NCBI GenBank assembly: GCA_028565635.1
Contig: JAOXYB010038729.1
Coordinates: forward strand, 1 to 13,351
DNA: 13,351 nt
Direction of reading: 5' to 3'
DNA from: Phoronis ovalis
Lineage: Eukaryota > Phoronida > Phoronidae
The position numbers were made by a program, and so were the translations under genes. Below are positions 1-10,100 of the stretch, in pieces. How positions within the stretch are numbered: position 1 is the first letter of the stretch; each line of letters begins with the position of its first letter. The notes beneath the pieces were generated by a model. The model saw only the letters and a list, made by a program, of their open reading frames with translations. It was not told the origin of the DNA and made no database searches.

Positions 1-1103
1 TACATACAGGTCAAAATGCAGATTGTTTGTAATGTTCATGTAAATCACTTTCAAGATGTTCTCTCTATTATCAACCTGATGGCTTTACAACTACAGAAAC
101 TACATCATATGATGGGCATCTGTCTGCACCCGCAGACCTCTTGTTTCATGTTGGGTATAGATTTGGGTTATGATTTAGTGGCCAATTCAGATAACCAAAT
201 AGTGGAGCTAACCTTCAATACCAGTTTTGAATCATTTTATGTGATCGATGGTGAATCGACCTCAGTAAACATTAAATCTGTCCACTCCAGGTATAAACAT
301 GGGTATGGTATTTTGTGATTTTGATCCCCTCTGATTATCCTGCCCTGCCTAGTAAACTTTGTTGCGTACATATAGCCCGTCATGTGGCATTGTTATACCT
401 CTCACCACTCTTCACCGACACATACACTCACTTATCATGTTATGAAGCCAACAGGCATCACAGAAATGTACACACCAAATAGTCACACATACCTTTTATA
501 TTTTGTCCTTGCCAGAAATCGAACCCAGGACCTTTTCACTCATTGCTATAGGTAGTGCGACACACTACAGCTGTGCCATGAAGATGAGTCAAAGACTAAG
601 GGTAATTTGGGGGTAATTACACATAATTAAGTGTCTAGTATCACAATGCAAAGCGAGAAGAATGTCTGTATATACTCTCAAAGTATGAAATTGCAGGTTT
701 AGGCTGAATGGAATGCGCAAGACAGAATAAGTCAATAGCCCAATGACAATAAACTGTAGAACTAAACTCCGAGAGAGTCTGCTCATGGTTGTAGCCAGCA
801 CAGGCCTTTAAAGTTGGGAAACATCCTTTTATGTAGATGTACTGTACAACCTCATACCCTTGTCTCATAACCTTGTATCTGCTTACAACAATTAGGTTAA
901 AAGAACGCAAAAAGGTTTAGTAATAGTAACTTATTTCTTATGACATTCAAAAGGCTTCTCAAAAGTATACCAGGCTATATTTATAGTGTAACTCACTTTT
1001 TTTTAGTTAGAAAAAATGAAGGTCTAATTGTTGACACAAACAGTACTGTGGCCTTGGAAATTATAAAAATGCTGAATTGCAAATTTTTTTAATCCTTTTG
1101 CAG
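1..1103. other. Upstream or first-intron region of RAR
   Basis: Apart from the SINE-like element there is no firm feature. The first 318 bases are open in the + frame that starts at base 1, and a second frame is open from 33 to about 170. CCAG|GTATAA at 290/291 is a plausible donor and could end a 5' UTR exon that splices to 1104. No family similarity was recognised, so no gene is called. The opposite-strand open stretches at 589-910 look like chance. Confidence 0.4.
511..590 (-). mobile_element. tRNA-derived SINE-like element (pol III A and B boxes), minus strand
   Basis: Read on the minus strand, TGGCACAGCTG (plus positions 568-578) fits the pol III A box TRGYNNARNNG fully. GGTTCGATTTC (515-525) fits the B box GGTTCGANTCC at 10 of 11 positions, 42 bases downstream. 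The T-stem pairs only with wobble pairs and no clean acceptor stem is seen, so it is not a working tRNA gene. The likely reading is the head of a tRNA-derived SINE whose body runs toward lower coordinates, perhaps to about 320. Its ends and target-site duplication are not resolved. Confidence 0.55.
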
Positions 1104-1154
1104 ATGCGACAGTCCTCGTAAGCAGTTCAACTATCAAATTTAAGACTAGATAAA
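1104..1154 (+). promoter_or_regulatory. 5' UTR part of exon 1a with a tiny upstream ORF
   Basis: A T-rich tract ending in TTTTGCAG (AG at 1102-1103) looks like a splice acceptor, so the 5' UTR probably begins in an exon outside this span. An in-frame TAA at 1119-1121 closes the frame upstream of the start at 1155, so the coding region cannot extend further 5'. The first bases of the exon form a five-codon upstream ORF (ATG at 1104, stop at 1119-1121). It could lower translation of isoform A, but this is inference. If transcription starts inside this block, the acceptor is fortuitous. Confidence 0.5.
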
Positions 1155-1197
1155 ATGAATGCAGAGGAAATACCGGTATCCGTACCTACAAACGGAG
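1155..1197 (+). CDS. RAR: RAR exon 1a, start of A region (isoform A)
   Basis: The exon encodes [14 protein letters not shown] plus the first base of a glycine codon. The start ATG has A at -3 (aaaATGa), a good translation context, and an in-frame stop lies 36 bases upstream. The donor is GGAG|GTAAGA, near consensus, phase 1. No domain is recognisable in so short a peptide. The exon is supported mainly by phase agreement with 1558-1692 and by its place upstream of a clear RAR gene. Confidence 0.7.
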
Positions 1198-4100
1198 GTA
1201 AGATAATAGTCATCTACCAGATGGTTCAAGACTTGCTTAAAGAATCTTTAGCTTGCATTTTTGAAGGGTGAACAGATAGGTTTTAATCTCGTTGAAAAGT
1301 CACTTTTTCACTATTATGTAACATTCAATTTGGCATCAGTTGTTCAGTGATTGGAGAAGCCTACTTGACCACAGCAAACATATTTGGCTTAACTTAATTT
1401 GCACTCGCACTGATTTGTAAAATTGATAAATCCCAACGATTGTTCAAACAAGTCTGAGTTTTCTAGTGTGAACAGCATATTATAGGATCTATTTTGTTAG
1501 GAGAAACATATTTGTTTTCATAAGAGTGATTTACTGAAAATTTGAGCTTCCTTTTAGGAATGATCCTCAATGAGTATAGTGAATATACAACTTACCCAGT
1601 GAAAAGTGAATTTAATGAACAAACCACGTTCTCGTGTGATCAACAGTACAACCAGCAGCAGTATGTGTACAATCAACAGACATTTATGGGAGGTAAGTCT
1701 TAGCACAAACAATATTAAATGAAAACGTTAGGGGTGTAGATCGGGGACATTCAAAAAATGAAAAAGGTCTTGAAAGTTTTTGGTACTGTTTAAGAGTAGT
1801 ACTGGCTATATGCACATTTTGTAATAATAAACTAGAGTTGTTGATCTTCATCAATAGTCTCTGCACAGATTGTGAAAATCCTTCTATATTTATTCAAAAT
1901 ATTTAAAAGATGTTTCAATTTGTGCTTGCATAATAATTGGCAACATTTTGAATTTTTTATTTCAAATGATGAAAAGGAACTAAAATCTAAAATTATATTA
2001 GAAAATATCTAGCCTCTGCATGTCATTTTATAAAAGAAACTCAAATTATTTTGAAAAAGGAAAATATCAAGTTCCAAACATGATTGGTAAAGTGTGTTTA
2101 ATAAGTTTGAACAGGAAACAGATGCCTGTCACATGTGGTTAGCTTAAGTTTCGGTTTTGTTTACATGTACTTTTGAGTTTGCGGAGAAGTTTATAAGTGA
2201 CATCATTGCTTATCTTCTTTTCTTATAGAACAGCCATCACTTTAACTTTTATGAAAAATGTAATTGGAGCTCTTTGTGTTATCTAGAACTTGGTCTCTAA
2301 ACCTGTATTATTTATGATCATCTTTGTTTTCTGAACAGCCTTAACATAGTTCTAGTATTCTTGAAAAAATATGTATATTTCCGGGCTTATGTATATAACG
2401 TTCGTTAAGGAGCCATGAATGGAATAAAATAATTTATAAGTAAAGTTTTACTGAACGTGGTGAATGGCCCCAGATTATTAGTATACTTCGTATATGTATA
2501 CTTTGTGAATGGCCCCAGATTATTAGAAATGTACTTCTTATATTGCTGTATACTGGATTTCACATTATCATAATTAATTATATGGGAAAGTTGTCTTTGT
2601 GTAATTTCATTAGTGACACCTCGAAGAATTTTTATCATGCCATAGCTGAAGCGATAAAATGATACAAGGTAGATTTTATTGTGTAGTTTAACTCTTATGC
2701 AGCTTACCTACAATGTCATAATCAGAATTGATGTTTAATTTTGTTTTGATCATAAATCATGGAAGCTATGTATTCTGGCCGCGATGTTGATTATTATGAA
2801 GACGGTAGTGGGTTAAGGTTTGTGGAGGATTTTGTCCAGTGCACTTTAAGATTAAGCGACTCTTTAGCATCTTATCCTCCTGAAAATATAGATACAGAAT
2901 GTGCCATAGACTGCACAAGTGACAGTAACCATTTTGCTATTTCACCATTTTTATTTGGTCCTCTTGTTCTTGCTGATTATGAACAAATATATTCCTGGAT
3001 AACCTTTAAAGAAATTTTGGAAAATGGTAGGTAACCACATTTACTTGAATCTTTACGATATGAGATTCAGTGGGTACTGTTTATGTTGCTAGCTTTTTAA
3101 TAACTAGTAAAACTTTCCTTTTTACCAACAAGACTGCTAAGGTCATGATAATTTTTGTCAGTTTTTCAATGAAGTTTGTTTTGTGTTTTTGTAATTAACT
3201 TTACATGTAAAGATTCTTTATGTGACACAAGATGTGGTGAATTTCTTGGTTGTTTTATCACATTTAGCATTTTAAGGTAGGTAAGTTATTTTGTTATGAA
3301 AATAAATAATTTGTTAAATTAAAATTCAGCACAATTCTTTTGCATTATATAGGTACAAGGTAGAGTAGAAAAGTGATATTTTAATTATTTATTATTATAA
3401 ATATTTTTTTCAGGACCTGGTTTTAATCCTTCTGCACCTTATCGAGATTTTTTTACTGGCTCAGATCACAGTCGATCTCCTTCTCCACCGCCTAGAGTGT
3501 ATAAACCATGCGTTGTATGTCAAGACAAAAGTTCTGGCTATCATTATGGTGTTAGTTCATGCGAAGGATGTAAGGTATTGTATACCCCATTTACCAATAA
3601 CATATTGTAATATTTTTCAATAAGTAAGCTTGGGTATCCAGACTGATTATATTTGTGTTAATTATGGATCAATTTGTACAGCCTTCTCTAGTTGTAGCAA
3701 CTGAATGTTTTGGGTAATCATTAAAATTATTTGGCACAGAGTAAAAAAGTGTCATCATTTTAATCTAAATATCAAACCATGCATTAATTAATATAGACAT
3801 CACAATTTAGTGTCAGAACTCAGAACCTGGAACATTTTGTCATTTATAATATTGCTATGTGTATTTTTTTGTGGCTTGATTTCTATTTTACCACTGGAAT
3901 ACTTTGGCTGCACTAAGTTGGTGACCACTTGTCATTCGCATTTTTTCAAGCAGTCATATCAGCTACAAAACTTTTCTTAATAATGTAGCACCTGTTTGCT
4001 CTGACGATATTATTGGCTTGTGGTGAGTCGTGGGTTGTGCTTGCTTCCCTAAGCAATAAAAGACTTATCTTTAATAAATTTTGTATTAGTTACACTTGGC

Positions 4101-7100
4101 ACATGCCAGCTGTCATCAAAATCTATTGTTTAAAAATGTTAGGTAAGTAGTTGTTAATGAAGCTTTAAATGCCACCATGATAAGATGATAAATAGTAGAC
4201 TTTGTTTCAATTTTACATTATTTACAGTTGAGAACATTACGATAAGACTTAATACACATTAATGTCCAGTTTGTGAAGAAGAAAAATACTATTAAAAAAT
4301 GAATGAACAGTATCTTTCTTTTAAAAGTCCTTTTTTAAAGAAAAAATTTAATAAGCTTGTTATTTGATGCTACCTTTTGCCTTTTAAAGAAGTAGCGTAG
4401 CTATTCACAGATGTTTTACTACTGTATGGAACAAAGTGTTACCCTGTAGTATCACGGTATGTGGTACTAAGCCCATTATAAATCATCATTTATTGATATA
4501 TTTATCTACATGCGACTTAACATAATATGTAACCACGGGGTCGGTCGCATCTTATTGCAAAATAAATTGTAGTATTGAAATTGCATTGACGTTTAGAAGT
4601 ATAGAATTCTAATATAGTTATGCTTGCTAGTGAGTTTTCAAACATTGTGCGTATATTCACTGATTAGTTAATACTTCTTTGTCATGTAGTGAAACAACAA
4701 AATTTCATTGTTTTTACAGGGATTTTTTCGTAGGAGTGTCCAGAAAAACATGCAATATACTTGTCATAAGGACAAGAATTGTGTTATTAATAAAGTTACA
4801 AGAAACCGTTGCCAATATTGCCGACTAAACAAATGCTTTGAGTCAGGAATGTCTAAAGAAGGTATGCAATCAGACAGTAACTACAGTTATAGTCACATGA
4901 CTAGATTGTGGGTATGAGTAGAACCAGTATCTCAACTTCCGATTGTGGTGTTGTTTGTACTAGGCTTGTTAAGAACATATATTTTGTTCTGTAGTTGAGC
5001 AAACTATTAATAGAAATTACATTAGCTTGGTCAATTACTAATTGAAGTATAAGTTGAAGCTAATCTTAGGAGCCTTGACTGTATCACAGAGTCTGTCAGA
5101 CTAATAGAATCAAGTGACTGTAGAACGCAGTCCATAGATCAAAATGTTGAAATAAGGTATTAGTCCTAGAATTTTTTTTTAGAATAAGCAGCTGCTTCTA
5201 GCAACTACAAGGCATAAGTGCTTGTCTCAGATGTAATGATTTTACTTGCAGCTGTCAGAAATGACCGCAACAAGAAACGCAAAGGTTTGCCAGGTAAAGG
5301 AGATGGATGTGGTTCAAGTAATTTACTGTCCGAGGAATTAACAGAAGATGAGCAGAAACTGATTAATATGGTTGTGTCGGCACACCGCAGTACCCTTCCC
5401 AAATGTGAATTAGAGATTGATCAACCTCACTCTAGCTGTTCTCCAGGTTCTGTGAGTAAGGCTAAGAACTCCATGTTCCTGGCTACATGGTGCGACCCAA
5501 TGTCTAGTGACCTGGACTCACTTGTAGTGAGTGGAACTTCTGCTTTTATTCCCAAGGGTTCGACTCAAATCAGTAGCTGGTAGGCATGTTTGTGAACAAA
5601 AACATGTAAAAAAGGGGATTTTTAATTCAAGTAAATCACTGGTAAATGATGCAAATCCTTGATGCTAAGTTTCTAAACAACATGAGCTTTTTGTTGGTGC
5701 TTCTGGTTTAGAAATAATAAACTGTTGACAAGGTGTTTAGTTTCAGAAAAACTATGCTTTCAATGTAAAATAACACATGATATGTGGTTCTGAAAAACTA
5801 CTAAAGAGACTACATATTAAGTTTACATTTATGTTCCCCACAAATTCCAATGAGACAAATATTTTTTTGGTGATAAATCCTTCCTTAAGCAGGCGCCAGA
5901 CCCCATGCTGCATAACCCATTTGTCGCATTTCATATAGTAAGTTTTCATTTTCACCTGGCACATAATTTTAACTGGGGAAAACACTGGTCTTAATTAAAC
6001 AGTGGAAACATAGGTGAGTTCAATTGTTGTAGTGCTTACTTACTTGCAGCAGTATTGTAGGTATATAACCCATTTTACATATATTCATTTTAGTCAGTAA
6101 AAAGGGGTCAAAATTTAAATGTTGAAAAAATGCATTTATTGACTTTTTCAAAAACCTATTCACAAACATGGGTACCAGTTGTTCCCTTGAGTCGGACCCA
6201 CGGGCTTTTATTCTAAACTTCTTATTGTACATGATCGAGTTGCGTGTAGATGAATGTGCAAAATAATGGGTTGCAACGGTTAAATGAGATTTGTAATCAT
6301 GTAACAAAATTTGGTTGTGGTTGTGGTTGCGATTATGTGATGTAACTACACGCAAGTTTAACTAAGAATGGGTAAAACAACAATCCTGACCGGTAGCACA
6401 GTGCCAATTTCTATTTATCAAACCAACTATTGTTACCTAACCACATGCTGTCAGATACCTTTTCACAAATGGATGATTTAGATAATGCACCATTGTATGC
6501 AGAACTTGTGAGTGTACAGTAAGCAACTAAAAATATTTGTGTACATTTTCTCTTTGGCAAAAACTATTTCTAGTTGTTCAGCTATGCTGCTTTTATGCAG
6601 ATGAATTGATGGTCATGTTTGAATGGGCATTAATCTGAAGCTTGAGAAGTTGCATTGCCATATTATTTGTACTGCAAGTTTATTTTTGCTGCTACCACTA
6701 TTTTTCAAAAACATGAAGATCACAAAAATCATAAGCACGTTCAATTCTGTAACTCTGTAAATATATGGCGTGAGTTATGCAATGGAAACTTTGTAATGTT
6801 TCTGATGACCGGGCCTCTGATTAAATTAGCTCTGGCAACTGGTTTAAATTCGTCTTAGTGGGACTGAAACTGATTTTATTCTTGGTCACAATGTTGCTGG
6901 AGAGTTATGTGAGTAGTATATATTGCTTAGCATTTTGATTTTGTACCTCCAAGCTTTGTATGTTTTCACTAATTATAATAAAAGCATGTGGTTTAAGTGG
7001 ATTGCTACTGTCCACTACATAAGCACTTCACTCTTAACGAATAATATCATTGTTTTTCATTTGTTACCGCATACTTAAGGTGCAATGATTCTGCAGTTCA

Positions 7101-10100
7101 TGTGTCGCAAGTCGTAATTAATGTCTGAAATGAATGTCCAAAAGGTGACACTGAACCTCATGTCTGAATTCTTACCAAATTTCTGCTAGGAATATGAATA
7201 GGTAAACTGACGAGTGCCATTGCTCAGTTCAATGTGTATGCATAGCGACTCTCAGATTTTGGATGTTTAGTCAGGAATTTTACTTCCCATATTCCGTATC
7301 ATTTGACAGGAAATTTCAGGCTTCATGCATGCCAAGTTCAGACAGTGAACGCCATTGCATTGTGTTATAAATGTGGTACTAGTAATTGAGAAGAAGTTTC
7401 AATTTTTCAGTCAACAGCTCCATCTAGTACGCAACCAGACGGAGTAATGCCACAAACTACAGCAACTGCTAACACTACAACTGCTACTGTGGACATTAGA
7501 ACTTATTCAGAAAACTCCACAGAACTTGCATCTTCATCCAATTTAGAGAACTTGCCAGAAAATGCATCTTCAGTAAATCTAGGAAATGTGACTGAAAACG
7601 CTTCTTCGTCAAATATAGGGAACTTGAAAGAAAATGCATCTTTGTCGAATTTAGGGAATTTCACAGAAAATGCATCCTCAGCAAAATTAGGGATAAAACG
7701 TGAACCAGAAACAGATCCTGAACATCCAGAAAAGAATAAAGCTGCGTTTATATTATGGGAAAAAGTCAGTGAATTAAGCTCATCAGGAGTTATTCGCATT
7801 GTGGATTTTGCAAAGAAGTTAACGTTCTTTGTGGGGTTAGGCACTTCAGATCAAATAACACTTCTCAAAGCTGCCTGTTTAGAAGTTATGGTGAGTTTCT
7901 ACGTAAACAAAAATGATTATAATTTTGGCATGTGTCGTTTATTTTCAGTAATGCCCAATAAAGTCAATCTAGATCTTTTGTGATCTCTTTCTAATATGCA
8001 CTAGAATAAGATTGATATGGAAATAAGTACATTAAATACACTGGAATATTCTGATTATACTCTCCTTGTTGTGTTTTAGCAAAACTTTGTTTTTTAAAAG
8101 CAAAATTTTATCATGATAAATGAGAAATGTAGCTCGCTAGTGTTCTTTAGTAGTTTCCGTGTCTCCGGTGCTTTCCTTTTTCAATGCAAAATGTTAGCTT
8201 CTTTCTTCCATTTAAGTAATTAGTGAAAGTTTTACAGAAACTAGAGCAAACAAATGTTTGTAAATCAAACATGTAAAGAAGTGAAAAAAAAGAGATAATA
8301 TCTAAACAATTCAAGTACAGTATATTGATACAGATTGTAAGATATGCTTCATTTGCTCATTGCTACTACCTAATATTTTCTTAGATTTTAAGATTAAGCA
8401 TGCGATACAATGAAGAGGATGATACATTAACATTTACGAATGGCATGGTGACAACCAGGCAAGAACTACAAGATGGTGGGTTTGGACCATTAACGAATAC
8501 AATATTCAACTTTGCTGCTTCTTTAAAGAGTATGGATGTTGATGAAACTGAATATGCCATGTTATCAGCAATTTGTTTGATAAGTGGAGGTAAGAATGAA
8601 AAGCTCAGTTTTCCATTGTACTTAGCCCTATATAAATTATTAAAAGTTTAGCTATGTATATCTTTGGGATTTATATATCAAGACTTAGGTCATAGATTAT
8701 GAATCAATATATGAATTATTCTATGAAAAACACTGCTTATGTACAAGTATATAGACAGTTTAGATACTTAGGTATATAAACTTGGAAAATATGACTCCTG
8801 TGCTACAAGGTAGAATATATTGCGATGAGGGAGATACTTATTAGTGCACAGATGTCATGCAAGATGTGGAAGTCCATTTGTATGGGTCATACGAGTTGTT
8901 AATATTGCAGTATGACACTAACCTTGTAATGTATTTGGGTATTTTGTTTCTATGGCAGATCGGTCTGGCTTAGTAGCTCCAGAAAACGTGGAGAGATCAC
9001 AGGAGCCAATTTTGGAAGCCTTAAAGCACTACATACGCAAAAGGCGGCCTACTTCACCACATATTTTTGCTAAAATGTTAATGAAGTTAACAGACTTGCG
9101 CAGTATCAGTGTTAAAGGTAGGTCTTATGGTTATATGCTACTGCCATGTTGTTTGCACCTGTGGATATGATTGCAAAGCTCTGATTTCATTCAAAATATT
9201 TGAGTATTGCAGTGTCTTGTTGTTCTATATCCAGTTTATGTGATTACCAGCTTTGCCTTCTGTTAATTTGAGGGGCCTGTATTTTAATGCAACTTTTGAA
9301 GCCATTCTTCTGTTTATCCTTACAAGTAGAAGTCAGCGAACTGTCAAATTTCATGCTTGACTTTAATATTATATGTTAACAGAAGATACATTTTTATCCA
9401 CACACTGCACCCACACATGGAAGAAATACACTAATTATGAATTAATATATCTACTGCTTTATTTGAAGCAGAATCAATATGAGAGTAGCTTATATGTATC
9501 CCAGTGACGTTCTTAGTACGTGGATGTAGCATGACCCCACTCAAATATAACTAAATTAGCACAGTAACATTTGTGAGTGCAAATAACATTAGTTCCAACT
9601 AGTTTGCACCCAGTGATTCTTTCTCCCGTTTCATCTTTCCTTCTGATATTTTTATTTACTTTTCCTTAGCTGCTATGCTTCAGTATAAACTGTTCTATCT
9701 GTTGTTTACTCAACTTATATCCTGTATTGGATGAACACCGTGGAATACTGCATAAACATCAAATAGCAGGGTGATTGAAATCCACTTAAATAAAAAATGG
9801 AGGCTTTAAACATGATGGGTACTCGAAATTGCATTCAGTAACTGGATATCTTTGTGATTCAAAACTGGTTTATTTAATAAAAAGAGTGATAATATATTTG
9901 AAACATAATGAAGTTTCTTTCACACATTCACTATGGTACTAGCATCATTGTTTTGTTTCTCACTTTATTTTAGCTGATAATCCTTTGCGTACTCAAATAG
10001 TGTTCTTTACTGCTATAATTTGGACTTCTGTACTGAATATCTTCAATCACAGTGAAATCTGTATACAAAATGTTGCCAAGTATGTACATATTAGTACGAG

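Larger units (their letters stand above)
5452..7410 (+). other. RAR hinge intron
   Basis: About 2 kb. It holds an inverted repeat (6240-6249 and 6346-6355) enclosing a GGTTGT tract. A tRNA B-box-like GGTTCGACTCA lies at 5557-5567 without a convincing A box. Open stretches at 6020-6355 (minus) and 6655-6858 (plus) have no coding character I recognise and lack exon borders that fit the gene. Confidence 0.6.

Noticed and set aside
3137-3144. TAAGGTCA nuclear receptor half site (also AGGTCA at 8-13 and 8685-8690)
   Set aside because: No second half site lies at DR1, DR2 or DR5 spacing, so no retinoic acid response element can be claimed; single hexamers occur by chance.
5557-5567. Possible second tRNA-like B box (GGTTCGACTCA)
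   Set aside because: The nearest A-box candidates fail at a fixed position and the spacing is long; not enough to call a SINE or tRNA.
5452-5583. Open frame continuing past the hinge exon donor
   Set aside because: The GTGAGT donor at 5452 matches the phase of the next exon exactly, and the extension has no RAR similarity; it is intron read-through.
6020-6355. 111-codon open frame on the minus strand
   Set aside because: It lies in an intron, overlaps a simple repeat and an inverted repeat, has no recognisable domain, and is within chance range for the window.
7891-7983. Read-through of the hinge/LBD exon into its intron
   Set aside because: CLEVM joined to ILRLSMRY across 7890/8385 restores the conserved helix 4-5 sequence; the extension is intron.
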